This document shows, piece after piece, positions 16,782-26,278 of a DNA stretch of 64,000 nt. The notes under the pieces were generated by a model. It was given only the letters and a program-made list of their open reading frames with translations, was not told the origin of the DNA and did no database searches. The stretch spans positions 744,001 through 808,000 of the forward strand of contig NZ_ASWD01000002.1 in NCBI RefSeq assembly GCF_000407485.1. The letters run 5' to 3'. A program made the translations under genes and the position numbers. Position 1 is the first letter of the stretch; each line of letters begins with the position of its first letter. The DNA is from Enterococcus pallens ATCC BAA-351 (GTDB taxonomy: Bacteria > Bacillota > Bacilli > Lactobacillales > Enterococcaceae).

Positions 16782-18346
16782 CTTTTTGTCTCTCCTCCAT
16801 TATTTTTGATCTTTTGCTGTTTGTTGCGCTTGAACCACAGCAGTGTGCAGACGAATGCTACCAGCAAACAGCCTAAGCCTACTGCTTTTGTTGATGCTTG
16901 CTCTCCCGTCTGAGGCAATAATCTGGAATTCTTTGCTGTGGCAGTAGTAGTCGTTACACGCCCAGTCTGATTCGTTGTTCCAGGGTTTCCTGTTGACGGC
17001 AGCTTACTATTTAGAACCGGCAGCATTGGTGCAGGTTGATTCTCTGCTAGATACGTATTCTTTTCGATCGTGAATTCGATCGGTTTATCCAGCAGACGAT
17101 ACCCTTTTGGTGCCGCCACTTCCTCCAAGAAATACTTGCCATAAGCTAGTCCTTTTATCTCAAACGTTCCCTCTTGATTTGAGGTGATTCTAAATAGCTC
17201 TTGATTATCCATTGCTTTTTTATTCTTCCACTGATAATCAGTCGTCAAATAGTCGTCTTGCTCATTCTTAATAACAAAGGCAGCATCACTTAATGCTTGC
17301 TTCTGATTGGCTGCATCGACTTTAATAAAGCGATAACCGCCAGTGAATACCTCTTTAGAAATACTTTGCTGTTCACCCTCCTGCAGTGAGTTGTGATACC
17401 TCAAATAGGCTTGATTATAAAAAGCTGTATCTGGCTGCACATCCTTATCTAGTGAAAGCTGGTAAGTAATCCGCAGCTGCTTGCTATTCAAAGGTGCCAG
17501 CTTACTCGGATCAAAATTTAAGATAAACCCGTTATCCTTTGCTTCAACCTGATACCAAGAACGATCTAGCGCTTTTCCATCCGCTGTGATTTGCAAAGAG
17601 GATAAATCACAAGACAAGCCTTTATCTGGGACATCCACTACCTGAAAGTATTGATACGTAGCAATCAGTGTCGGAACAGTGACTGAAATTTCATAATGAA
17701 TCGCTTCACTGTATGAAAAATCCTGCTGGTTTCCGTCTAATTTTTTCTCAATGGCTGGCAGCTCCAGCAATGTATCATTCTTAGAATAAACATGTATTTC
17801 TTCCTCTTGATTTTCAGTTGGAAAATTCAAAATGAGGTTGTCACTCGGTCTTGCCGCATCCACCGAAGACGTTTCGACAAATAAATAGCTGGCATCGAAT
17901 GCTGCGGCTTTTTTTGCTAAGGTTAGCTTTAAAACACCATCTGATTCGATTGTTTGGCCTTGTTTATCCAGCCAGGCTGTCCGCTGGGTTTTCCCCTTTG
18001 CAGCAACTGTCATACCAGCATAGCCTGAAAGCTCTTGGCCAATACTTAGTCCAGCAACTTCTTTCTTAGTCACTGCTTTCGCTGCTTCTAAAGCAGCCTC
18101 CAACGAAGAGTGATTCCGAACATATTGAGTAATATCAACAACCGTAAATTCCACACCATTGATGCCTTGTTTTGCTGTCATCATCTCTTGGTTTTGGCTG
18201 AGCGCTGCTTCCGTCACAACTTCCCCTTTAGTCACCTGTTTATGCAGGTAGACCGTTTGGGTTTCGACGGCCAAGGTTTGATTAGAAAAGCCCATTAATC
18301 CCAAGAGCATCATTAATCCTGTCAGAAGGATAGCTGTCTTCTTCAT
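16778..18346 (-). CDS. Minor/basal pilin with two sorting motifs
   Basis: From the ATG at 18346 the product has 522 residues; a GTG nine bases earlier is possible but overlaps the previous stop. The signal peptide ends near TLAVET. A YSKN variant of the pilin motif occurs near residue 195 and an E-box segment (KYFLEEV) near residue 415, in Cna-B-like domains. Two sorting-like motifs occur: LPSTG at about residue 450, not followed by a membrane helix, and the real LPQTG about 30 residues later, followed by a helix and a long basic tail. It lies between tip and major pilin genes, as minor pilins often do. Confidence 0.85.
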   Translation of the reverse strand: MKKTAILLTGLMMLLGLMGFSNQTLAVETQTVYLHKQVTKGEVVTEAALSQNQEMMTAKQGINGVEFTVVDITQYVRNHSSLEAALEAAKAVTKKEVAGLSIGQELSGYAGMTVAAKGKTQRTAWLDKQGQTIESDGVLKLTLAKKAAAFDASYLFVETSSVDAARPSDNLILNFPTENQEEEIHVYSKNDTLLELPAIEKKLDGNQQDFSYSEAIHYEISVTVPTLIATYQYFQVVDVPDKGLSCDLSSLQITADGKALDRSWYQVEAKDNGFILNFDPSKLAPLNSKQLRITYQLSLDKDVQPDTAFYNQAYLRYHNSLQEGEQQSISKEVFTGGYRFIKVDAANQKQALSDAAFVIKNEQDDYLTTDYQWKNKKAMDNQELFRITSNQEGTFEIKGLAYGKYFLEEVAAPKGYRLLDKPIEFTIEKNTYLAENQPAPMLPVLNSKLPSTGNPGTTNQTGRVTTTTATAKNSRLLPQTGEQASTKAVGLGCLLVAFVCTLLWFKRNKQQKIKNNGGETKR

Positions 18347-18347
18347 A

Positions 18348-21300
18348 TTAGGCACCTGCCTTTCTGCGACGGTATTCGATCATCCCCGCAGTAAGCAGTA
18401 CTAAGAAAATAATTCCGCTTGCTAACAGCAGCTGCTGATGCAAGCCTTCGCCACCGGTTTGCGGCAAGGGAGCTTTGTCTCGCTTGTTTTCTACCTTAAT
18501 GGCAAATGACTGTCCGGTATTAAATTGAGGAACAAATTGATTCGTCTCTGTCCCATCCTGATTAGTATAGGTAACCGCATAACCAGTATCCTCTACTTCT
18601 TTTAGCTGATAGGTTTCACCTTCAATTAATACGCTCGTCCAATCGTTGATCTTAGTAGTAGGATCATTTAGATCGGTATAAAAGTCGATTTCAACCTCTG
18701 TATTTTTACTGCTGACTGAAGCTTTTCCATGGGCAACGATTTGATTGCTGCTGTTCAGCAGCTGGAATTTAAAGTCTTCGCCTTCAAAAATGCCATCTCC
18801 TATTACTTTTTTCGAAGCACTGAAATGAAAGGTATCTTTATTTTCCGTATTAATCGTAATCGTTGGAGAATTGTTGTAGGTGACAACAAATTCATTCTTG
18901 GCTGCTCCTGTCCCACCGGTGTAGGATGGTGCGTAATTATGGGTGCCCGTTTCCGTTAGCCGATAAGATTTATTTTCGTCTAACTCGGTTGTCCAATCCG
19001 TGATTCTATTCGCTGGATCATGGTCACTGGTAGTAAAAAACTCAATCGGATGATCCGTTCCTTTAACACCAACAGCCACTTTTCCGTAAGCAACTACAGT
19101 GTCATCTGCTAGATCCTTCAATTCAAAGGTGAAGGTCTTGGGGGTTGCTAAATTCCCTGACCCTGCAATTTTTTTGTTCGCTGCAAAGTTGAAGGTATCT
19201 TTGTTTTCCACCAAGAAGGTGATTTTGCCGCCTTCTTCGTAATTGGCGGTATAGGTATTCCCCAAAATCGGATTTCCCTGATCATCCGTGCCATTGTAGT
19301 AATTGACTTCATAGCCTTGGTTATCAACCTCCACTAGCTGATAGGTCACACCGTCCTCTAAAATGATATACTCGGTTCCCGAAATCTCCATTTTTTTCCA
19401 ATTTGTAATTTCTGTTGTATAAGCATCATCTAAATAGAAGGTAATTTTTTTCTCGGTATTTTTATTATCGACAGTCGTTTTTCCGTAGGCGACAGGCGTT
19501 CCTGGATCTGTTCGCGTATCTCGTAATTCAAACTTAAATTCCTTGCTGCTGCTCAAATTACCCGTGCCGACGATTTTTTTGTTCCCTTCGATTTGAATGG
19601 GCTCTCGATTGATAATCGCAAAACGCCAGCGCTGTTCCACACCATCTAGATACCTGAAACGATTGGATTCCGTGCCTGCTAAGGTATCTTGTATGTGAAC
19701 CTCATAGCCATCGGCATCCACCTCTTCAATGTAATACCATTGGCCGTCTACTAGAAAATTCCCCCAATAATTTGGATCTGCCTTGTTTTTATTCTCAACC
19801 GGAATCGTATAGCCAGAATCACGGAAGAATTCAATCTCTACTTCGGTTCCTTTATGCGTAACAACCGTTTTGGTTCGCCCGTAGGCATAAATATTTCCTC
19901 GTTTGTCCACTACATTGAACTTAAACTGTTTACTTTCCGCTAGCTCTTTGCCATCTTCACCAGAGACCTTTTTGTTGGCTAGCAAGAAGTTGGCATCCAA
20001 ATTCTGATTGATGTCCTGGAACCCGGATTCACCTACAGTTGATTCCTTCTCGCCATTTCCATAGACAAAATCAATGCCATTTTTGTAAGTACCTGAACCG
20101 TACTTAGTGGTATCGACATCAACATAGAATCCGATATTATAGGCCATAATCGCACCACCTGAGGGGCTTTTACTTCCTTTGCCGTAAATATCCTTCAGTT
20201 GTTCTTTCTGATCATCTGTTAAACTAGTATCTTCCTTAATTGCTTTAAGAATACCAACCTGTTCTGGTCCGCTGCCTAAATCAAACTCCTTACGCAAATC
20301 TTCATAATAGTGCGTTGTACCTGGCATCGTACCAAAAGCAATCAAGACAGATTCTGTTTCATCTGCATGCTTGTAAACCCCGTAGGCCCGCTGTCCACCA
20401 TTATCATCTGGATAGCTTTGAACATACGCTGCAAAATCGTCATAGCTTTGCCCAGCTGCCGGCTGCAACCTTACAAAGGATTGAGGGTTACCAGGGTTTT
20501 TCCCACTATTTAACTCAATAATTACATCTGAAAAGTTCAATGGTGAGCCATTGTAGCCACCAATCTGCCGATCTCCCATCTGAGCTACTGGATCGCCAGG
20601 GTCCTTATCAGAGGTAATAATATACGTAGGTACAGTCACATACAGGGAATCTTCTCGGAAGCTCGTCCCTGGTGTTAAGTGATCTACCACCATCCCGTTC
20701 GCCTTATCTATAATTTTAGTTGCCCCTTGATCTTTCGTGTACTCATCAAAGGCTCTTCCATACTCAGAGTAATTCACCCGCATTGACCAAGCGATGGCAT
20801 TTTCTCCATTTAACTGTTGTCCATTTTTAAATAGGTACTTGCTCTCATTTGGAAAGGGACGATTAGTTTCTGGATAATCTGTAGGATCGGGTGCTGGTTT
20901 AATAGTGATGTCTGGGACTGAGCCATCCCCGCCGGAATCAATTGGTCCATATTTTTCGGTAGTCTTAATTGACTTTGCAGTTAAATCTAATATTCCATTC
21001 GTCAGTCCACTGGATTCGATCGCCAAATCGCAAAGAGTGAAAATCACTTTATCTCCCACAATTCGAAACGTTACCAGCGGGTCTTCTGAGTTAACCGGCA
21101 ATGTCCCGCTCTGCTTATGATAAGAAAAGTATTCCCCAGACGGAATGGTAATCTCAAAGGTATCTCCCACCTTTGCACCTTCTGGAAGTGGATTTAAGTC
21201 AAATTCGATATGAACATTGATACTTTCCCCAATTTCCATTGTAGTGCCGGAACCATATTGTCGGGTCACGTCATACCCCGTAATATTCACTGGCCAATTA

Positions 21301-21401
21301 TCCGCCAAGGCTTTCTCTGGATTTAGATTTAAAATACCTAAGAGATATGTGCTGAGTAGTAGAAAAACCATCAGGAAGGCTTTGTATTTGCGTTGCTTCA
21401 C
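18348..21401 (-). CDS. Large pilus tip protein/adhesin, LPXTG, four isopeptide-type repeats
   Basis: The product has 1017 residues and begins with GTG at 21401, preceded by AAAGGAAG. A signal peptide (about 1-33, ends KALADN) is followed by an N-terminal adhesin region (about 35-470) that resembles fibrinogen/collagen-type binding folds. Four related repeats follow, each starting (N/S)KK(V/I) and containing FKF/FTF and (I/V)xFF or ITFY strands (about 475-975); this is the streptococcal isopeptide-linkage pilin repeat type. The sorting signal is LPQTG plus helix plus RRRKAGA. First in the operon and largest, it is the likely tip subunit. Receptor unknown. Confidence 0.88.
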   Translation of the reverse strand: MKQRKYKAFLMVFLLLSTYLLGILNLNPEKALADNWPVNITGYDVTRQYGSGTTMEIGESINVHIEFDLNPLPEGAKVGDTFEITIPSGEYFSYHKQSGTLPVNSEDPLVTFRIVGDKVIFTLCDLAIESSGLTNGILDLTAKSIKTTEKYGPIDSGGDGSVPDITIKPAPDPTDYPETNRPFPNESKYLFKNGQQLNGENAIAWSMRVNYSEYGRAFDEYTKDQGATKIIDKANGMVVDHLTPGTSFREDSLYVTVPTYIITSDKDPGDPVAQMGDRQIGGYNGSPLNFSDVIIELNSGKNPGNPQSFVRLQPAAGQSYDDFAAYVQSYPDDNGGQRAYGVYKHADETESVLIAFGTMPGTTHYYEDLRKEFDLGSGPEQVGILKAIKEDTSLTDDQKEQLKDIYGKGSKSPSGGAIMAYNIGFYVDVDTTKYGSGTYKNGIDFVYGNGEKESTVGESGFQDINQNLDANFLLANKKVSGEDGKELAESKQFKFNVVDKRGNIYAYGRTKTVVTHKGTEVEIEFFRDSGYTIPVENKNKADPNYWGNFLVDGQWYYIEEVDADGYEVHIQDTLAGTESNRFRYLDGVEQRWRFAIINREPIQIEGNKKIVGTGNLSSSKEFKFELRDTRTDPGTPVAYGKTTVDNKNTEKKITFYLDDAYTTEITNWKKMEISGTEYIILEDGVTYQLVEVDNQGYEVNYYNGTDDQGNPILGNTYTANYEEGGKITFLVENKDTFNFAANKKIAGSGNLATPKTFTFELKDLADDTVVAYGKVAVGVKGTDHPIEFFTTSDHDPANRITDWTTELDENKSYRLTETGTHNYAPSYTGGTGAAKNEFVVTYNNSPTITINTENKDTFHFSASKKVIGDGIFEGEDFKFQLLNSSNQIVAHGKASVSSKNTEVEIDFYTDLNDPTTKINDWTSVLIEGETYQLKEVEDTGYAVTYTNQDGTETNQFVPQFNTGQSFAIKVENKRDKAPLPQTGGEGLHQQLLLASGIIFLVLLTAGMIEYRRRKAGA

Positions 21402-21878
21402 ATCCTCATCTTCCTTTCTTTAAACTAGAGATTTTTCAATTAGCATAAGCATTTGAACAGCAAGAAATCACACGTTTTCCTCTGCTAACTCCAACACTAA
21501 TTCCAATCTCAAAAATATTATAAAATAGCAAATAAATGGTTTTTACGAATAATCACGAATAGCCAAATGCAGGATTAAGTGTTGTTTTTATCGAAAAAAA
21601 GAGACGCTTATGCAACATAAGCGTCAACTTAAAATTAGGTTCCCCCTTATTCTTTTTTACTTTTTGATTCACTAAAAATTCATTTTTTTATTAAAGAAAA
21701 TCATTTAGAACATTATAAAAGATCAAAAGATCCAAAATTTTCCCCTTGTCATTTTTATAAAACAATTATGTTTTTCATGTAACCGGGATACCCATATGCT
21801 AAAAAATGTTATATAATAATCTAGTGAGTAAAAATCATTTTTTACCCTATTACATTATATTTTTTATAGAGGACTCTT
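21402..21878. other. Divergent regulatory region: pilus operon / histidine kinase
   Basis: It is AT-rich and contains a TATAAT on the minus strand near 21715-21720 with a weak -35, the hairpin at 21603-21625, and a TATAAT-like -10 on the plus strand about 60 bp before the kinase gene. The pilus operon thus seems to have a leader of 300 bases or more. Confidence 0.45.
21595..21625 (-). terminator. Hairpin with T run in pilus operon leader (possible attenuator)
   Basis: GACGCTTATG (21603-21612) pairs perfectly with CATAAGCGTC (21616-21625) around a 3-base loop. In the minus direction it is followed by TCTC and seven T. It stands about 200 bp before the tip pilin gene with no minus-strand gene upstream of it, so it looks like a leader terminator. 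Confidence 0.65.
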
Positions 21879-23381
21879 ATGATCTATTTTTATAGTGAAC
21901 ATCTAACTCAAAATGAAATGCTTCTTACCTATGTACTACAGACTACGCCTGTTCTGATTGTCTACTTAGGTATGTTGACTTATTGCTTTCCAAATAAGTT
22001 CAAGAATCGAATAATTGTTTTTATTGTACTTGCAAGTATAATATTTGGCGGTATATTTAACCTAGTAATTCAAAAATTTTTCCAAGACGTATTAGTAATT
22101 CACAATCTATTGATTATTCAGTATCTATTTGCGATGATTCTGATCTTCTATTTTGTCTTTCACCGGGGTGAACGGCTCTTTCTGATTGATCTGTTGACTA
22201 TGACTATTTTAATCGCCTTAGCAGCAAGTCTTTTTGAATATTTAAGAATGTTCATCTTGAATTGCAGACCTACCCCTTTCAATTCGATCTTTGTGGTTAA
22301 CTGGTATTTCGTGCTGACACTGGGCCTGCTTCCTGCAGTCAAAAAGCTATTGTCTTTATCCAAACAGCGGACTCGATTTGCACCCACTAAGACTCTCGCT
22401 GGGTTATGGATATTTTTGATTGCGTTATCATTATTTTATATCTTTGTACAAGTCTCTTCAGTTAGTGATTCTTCTAAATATTCTGACTATACATCAGTGG
22501 TCTATTTATCGACTAGTTTTATCGGAACCTCCTTTGTTAAGTGGCTTGCTCCGTCAGCCTACTTTATAATTGAACCGGTCTATCATGTCTTTTCAGTCAG
22601 CACAGTTGTTATGGTTTTTACTACTCTCGTCATTGGGGCATTTGCCTTCTTGCTTCTGCTCAACAAACGTGCGAAGGAACGGTTAGCTCAGGAAAAGCGG
22701 ACAAAATATGAATTAACACAATACATTAATACATTAGAAACGGTTACAAGCAACATTCGAAAGAATCATCATGATTTCAGCAATATCCTTTTTTCATTGG
22801 GCGGGTACATTTATCAAACCCCGATTAACGAAAAAGAATTAATCGCTTATTTTGAATCCGTTACTCAAACCTTTGAAGAAGACTACCATTATTTTATTGA
22901 AATATCGAAATTGAAAAATTTGGCAATTCCTGAATTAAAGACCTTAATTTTTACGAAATTTATGGCAGCGACAAAACGTAATATTGCTTTTGAAATTGAA
23001 ATCGAGAATCAAATTACTGATTTGTCGATTGATCATTTAGAGCTGTCGCGGATCTTCGGTATTTTGCTTGATAACGCCATGGAGGCTGCTGCTGAAAGTG
23101 AACAGCCTTATGTTCGTTTGGCAATTTTTGAGGATCGAAAGGACTATGTAGTTATATTGGTAAATTCAACGAAGCAAAAAAATGTGGTCTCCTTCATTCA
23201 TCAAAAAAACTTTACGACTAAAGGAGAAGGTCATGGTTTAGGCTTAGCCATCGTAAAATCAATTGTACAAAACTACGCGGACACCTTAACACTTAAGACC
23301 TCACAAAAAGAGTATGAATTTTGCCAAACCCTGCTGTTCAAAAAAGAACAAGCACTGCTGACAAAAAGCCAAGCCCGGTAA
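21879..23381 (+). CDS. Orphan sensor histidine kinase, AgrC/ComD-like (GHKL)
   Basis: The product has 500 residues. About six to eight hydrophobic helices fill residues 15-265, as in peptide-sensing kinases. The H box is KNHHDFSN (near residue 297), the N box ILLDNAMEAA and the G box GHGLGLAIVKS near residue 447, which together form a GHKL ATPase of the HPK10 type. No response regulator gene is next to it; the closest candidate is an unusual winged-helix gene 2.2 kb away. It is divergent to the pilus operon, so a signal controlling piliation is a reasonable guess. It ends within a bidirectional terminator. Confidence 0.88.
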   Translation: MIYFYSEHLTQNEMLLTYVLQTTPVLIVYLGMLTYCFPNKFKNRIIVFIVLASIIFGGIFNLVIQKFFQDVLVIHNLLIIQYLFAMILIFYFVFHRGERLFLIDLLTMTILIALAASLFEYLRMFILNCRPTPFNSIFVVNWYFVLTLGLLPAVKKLLSLSKQRTRFAPTKTLAGLWIFLIALSLFYIFVQVSSVSDSSKYSDYTSVVYLSTSFIGTSFVKWLAPSAYFIIEPVYHVFSVSTVVMVFTTLVIGAFAFLLLLNKRAKERLAQEKRTKYELTQYINTLETVTSNIRKNHHDFSNILFSLGGYIYQTPINEKELIAYFESVTQTFEEDYHYFIEISKLKNLAIPELKTLIFTKFMAATKRNIAFEIEIENQITDLSIDHLELSRIFGILLDNAMEAAAESEQPYVRLAIFEDRKDYVVILVNSTKQKNVVSFIHQKNFTTKGEGHGLGLAIVKSIVQNYADTLTLKTSQKEYEFCQTLLFKKEQALLTKSQAR

Positions 23382-23395
23382 AGGCTTGGCTTTTT
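23367..23395. terminator. Bidirectional terminator, histidine kinase / metQ
   Basis: AGCCAAGCC (23367-23375) pairs with GGCTTGGCT (23383-23391), flanked by A and T runs. It overlaps the kinase stop codon and serves both convergent genes. Confidence 0.88.
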
Positions 23396-23396
23396 A

Positions 23397-24215
23397 TTAT
23401 TGATCGACAGGCTTCACTGAGCCGCCCCATTTATTCAAAATCCATGCTTGAACCTCATCCTCATGCAGCACATCAATCAGCTTTTGCACCCGCGGATCCT
23501 CTGCATCCTCTGAACGAACAGCCAGAATATTGCCATAAGGAGAGTTATCATTTTCCAGCAGCAACGCATCCTTCACCGGATTCAATCCGATGCCATAAGC
23601 AAAGTTCGCGTTGATTGCTACTAGATCGCCTTCCTCATTATTGTAGGTAGTTGCCAGTAAGGCTGGATCGATGGAATGATCAAAGGTCAACTTCTTAGGA
23701 TTTTGATCAATATCCTCAAAGCTGGCAGTCTCCAAATCAACACCATCCTTAATCGTAATTAAGTCTGCCTCTTGCAGGATGGTCAAAATGCGCCCCCAGT
23801 CGGAAACTGAATTGGAAGTAATTATTGTAGCCCCATCCGCTAGATCCTGAATGTTTTTCAACTTCTTGGAGTAAAAACCCATGGGTTCAACATGCACCGC
23901 TCCAACATCAGCAAAATCATAATCGTTTTCTTCTACTGCCTTTTTAAAGAAGGGCTTATGCTGAAAATAATTGACATCCACCTCTCCGTCAGCTAAAGCT
24001 TTGTTAGGCAAAATATAGTCATCAAAGTTGGTCAGCTCCAACGTCACTCCCTGTTCTTCCAGCAACGGCTTCACATGCTCTAAAATTTCGCCATGAGGAG
24101 TCGGCAAGGTTCCCACGACTAACGTTTCATTTTCCTTTGCACTGCCGCCTTTTCCGCAACCAGTTAACCCGATCGTAACAACAACCGCAAGAACTACCCA
24201 AACCAATTTTTTCAT
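23397..24215 (-). CDS. metQ: MetQ/NlpA-family substrate-binding lipoprotein
   Basis: The start is the ATG at 24215, right after GGAGGAAGAG; the open frame continues upstream, but only through the T-box leader. The product has 272 residues with a lipoprotein signal (VVTIGLTGCGKGG, lipidated Cys in LTGC). The body matches the NlpA/MetQ family that binds methionine for an ABC importer (TLPTPHGEILEHVKP, DVNYFQHKPFF, NSVSDWGRIL). The ATPase and permease genes normally beside it (metN, metP/I) are absent. The T-box leader and neighbouring cysK support a role in sulfur amino acids. Confidence 0.93.
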   Translation of the reverse strand: MKKLVWVVLAVVVTIGLTGCGKGGSAKENETLVVGTLPTPHGEILEHVKPLLEEQGVTLELTNFDDYILPNKALADGEVDVNYFQHKPFFKKAVEENDYDFADVGAVHVEPMGFYSKKLKNIQDLADGATIITSNSVSDWGRILTILQEADLITIKDGVDLETASFEDIDQNPKKLTFDHSIDPALLATTYNNEEGDLVAINANFAYGIGLNPVKDALLLENDNSPYGNILAVRSEDAEDPRVQKLIDVLHEDEVQAWILNKWGGSVKPVDQ

Positions 24216-24241
24216 CTTCTCTTCCTCCAATTTTTTCAAAT

Positions 24242-24510
24242 AAAAAACAGCCCTCGCCCCAAATGTATCTACTACATTTAGGACGAAAGCTGCTGCATTC
24301 GTGTTACCACCTAAGTTCATTATCGCTTTTACACAATAACCTCTACCGGAACTTGTCAGTGACGCATTCCGTGATGCTGTAACGGGCACTCCCGTGACAA
24401 ATTTGATTACTCTCATCTGCCCTTGCTCAAAGACCATTTTCCATTTAACTGCCGTTTCCCCTTCACAGCATACCGGGGTTCTCTGGATATGTTGGTTAAA
24501 TGTACTTTTC
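24242..24510 (-). promoter_or_regulatory. T-box leader of metQ (tRNA-sensing riboswitch)
   Basis: On the minus strand the order is a stem I region with AGAGAACCCC and GGGG arms, a likely specifier ATG (24435-24437, in AAAATGGTC), the T-box core AGGTGGTAACACG (about 24311-24299) and a terminator. The terminator arms 24292-24273 and 24267-24248 pair over 20 bp, followed by six T. An ATG specifier would sense uncharged tRNA-Met, which fits MetQ; the specifier is inference. The leader starts only about 20 bp after the cysK stop, so it may act inside a cysK-metQ transcript. Confidence 0.88.
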
Positions 24511-24526
24511 TTTTCACTGCATTTTT

Positions 24527-25459
24527 TTATTCAGTTGGAAAATCATAAAGTACCGTTGACAGGTAGCGTTCGCCATTATCTGGCACCACAACCAATACTT
24601 TCTTTCCCTTGCCTAAGCGTTTTGCAACTTCAATTGCCCCTTTAATGGCTGCACCACTGGAAATTCCCACCAAAATAGCTTCCTGTTGAGCCACCGAACG
24701 AGCTGTTTGAATCGCATCCTCACTGGAGACTTGTAAAACCTCTTGATAAATTTCAGTATCTAAAATACTCGGAATGAAACCAGCAGAAATCCCTTGAATC
24801 TTATGAGGACTTGGCTGCCCACCCGATAAAACCGGTGATTCTGCCGACTCGACTGCAAAGATTTCGATCTCAGGGTAAGCTTCTTTGACTGCAGCTCCGG
24901 CACCAGTAACCGTTCCTCCCGTTCCAACACCGGCAACAAAAGCATCTAAGCCTTCACTTCCAAAAGCAGCGACAATTTCTTTCCCGGTAGTTTGCTTATG
25001 AACAGCTGGATTGGCTGCATTATCAAACTGCATAGGCAAGAACCAGCCATGCTCCTCAGCTAGTGCTTTCGCCTTGGCAATAGCTCCCTTCATCCCGTCT
25101 GCCCCTGGTGTCAAAACTAATTTTGCCCCATAGGCTTGAATCAGTTTTCGCCGTTCAATGGAGAAGGTATCCGGCAGCACAATCACCACCTGATAGCCTT
25201 TAGCAGCACCAGCAAAGGCCAGGCCTACACCGGTATTGCCTGAGGTAGGTTCGACAATCGTTCCTCCCGGCTTCAGCAATCCGTCTTTTTCGGCCTGCTC
25301 AATCATCGCTACGGCAATCCGATCCTTCACTGAACCTGCTGGATTATAAAATTCCAGCTTCGCATAAACCTCTGCTGCATCTTCTGGCACCACATGATTC
25401 AATTTCACAATCGGTGTTTCACCAGTCAATTCTAAAATATTATTGACTATTTTGCCCAT
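24527..25459 (-). CDS. cysK: Cysteine synthase (O-acetylserine sulfhydrylase)
   Basis: From the ATG at 25459 (GAGGG seven bases upstream) the product has 310 residues; an ATG 21 bases earlier is possible. It is a PLP enzyme that makes cysteine from O-acetylserine and sulfide. K45 in NPAGSVKDR binds the cofactor, TSGNTG binds the substrate carboxylate, and the GTGGT loop holds the PLP phosphate. The length is normal for CysK. It lies upstream of metQ on the same strand with a T-box between the two. No cysE is present here. Confidence 0.95.
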   Translation of the reverse strand: MGKIVNNILELTGETPIVKLNHVVPEDAAEVYAKLEFYNPAGSVKDRIAVAMIEQAEKDGLLKPGGTIVEPTSGNTGVGLAFAGAAKGYQVVIVLPDTFSIERRKLIQAYGAKLVLTPGADGMKGAIAKAKALAEEHGWFLPMQFDNAANPAVHKQTTGKEIVAAFGSEGLDAFVAGVGTGGTVTGAGAAVKEAYPEIEIFAVESAESPVLSGGQPSPHKIQGISAGFIPSILDTEIYQEVLQVSSEDAIQTARSVAQQEAILVGISSGAAIKGAIEVAKRLGKGKKVLVVVPDNGERYLSTVLYDFPTE

Positions 25460-25585
25460 GCTATCCCTCATTTCTTCCATCGTTCTTTATTAGATATTGA
25501 AGTCATTGTATCATGGGCAAATTCAACAGGATAATAGCTTTTATTGATAGCCGGTTATCGATTTTTTCTATACAAACGCAAAAGA

Positions 25586-26278
25586 TCAGAAAAGATAGTC
25601 ACCTTTTTTTAGCAATTTAATAAATTCTTTGTCATACGAATAGCCCCTCCCCCAAAAAGTATGAATGGATCGTTGGATACCTAATTGTTGATTTTTTTTA
25701 CTAATCCCCTGAACTATTGCGGATAGAGCTGATAAACGAGATTGAGTAACCTGCTTATCCTCCCAAATATAATGACACAAATCCTCCCTAGATACCGTTT
25801 GTCCCTCTGCAAGGGATAATCTTTCTAATAATTTACGTTCGCGCTTGGTTAAGTGAATGTTCTGCTGCTGTGCTTTTTCTTTTATTCTCAAAACATCAAT
25901 ACTCGAATGTTCCAGAGGACTACTGCTAATCCGTTCTCTAATATCTTCAATCGTTGCACCATTATTTAACCAGTTTTGCTGCCCCTTATTAATATATTTC
26001 AGCTCTAGTTCTTCACAGGGGAATTGATCGAACTTTCTCACAACGTCTATATTCGCTTTTTTTAAGATAGCCGCTATTCTGTCTGCTTTTGCTTCGGCGA
26101 TCGTTTCACTCAAAATGGCTATCTGAAAATAATTCAGCATATAAGCAGGCACTCGATCATCTTCTATTTCCTTAATAAAAGTTGCCGAAGTAAATACTTC
26201 TAAATTTAAAATCTGTAATTTCTTTTGAAATGATTCATCCACCAGGATATTTTCAGTTAACAATAGGATCCGTTTCAC
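25586..26278 (-). CDS. Winged-helix DNA-binding protein with atypical receiver-like N-terminus
   Basis: The product has 230 residues. The C-terminal part (about 130-225) resembles the OmpR/PhoB winged helix (LTKRERKLLERLSLAEG, QSRLSALSAIVQGISKK, FWGRGYSYD). The N-terminal 110 residues look like a response-regulator fold (RILLLTENILVDESF) but I do not see the paired acidic residues and phosphoryl-accepting Asp in normal positions, so it is probably not a phosphorylated regulator. Similar proteins occur in enterococci and listeriae. Its closeness to an orphan kinase and pilus genes suggests but does not show a joint role. Confidence 0.7.
   Translation of the reverse strand: MKRILLLTENILVDESFQKKLQILNLEVFTSATFIKEIEDDRVPAYMLNYFQIAILSETIAEAKADRIAAILKKANIDVVRKFDQFPCEELELKYINKGQQNWLNNGATIEDIRERISSSPLEHSSIDVLRIKEKAQQQNIHLTKRERKLLERLSLAEGQTVSREDLCHYIWEDKQVTQSRLSALSAIVQGISKKNQQLGIQRSIHTFWGRGYSYDKEFIKLLKKGDYLF

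Noticed and set aside
23397-24437. Longer start for metQ at 24437
   Set aside because: The additional codons cover the T-box core and terminator; the lipoprotein signal begins at 24215 behind a good Shine-Dalgarno.
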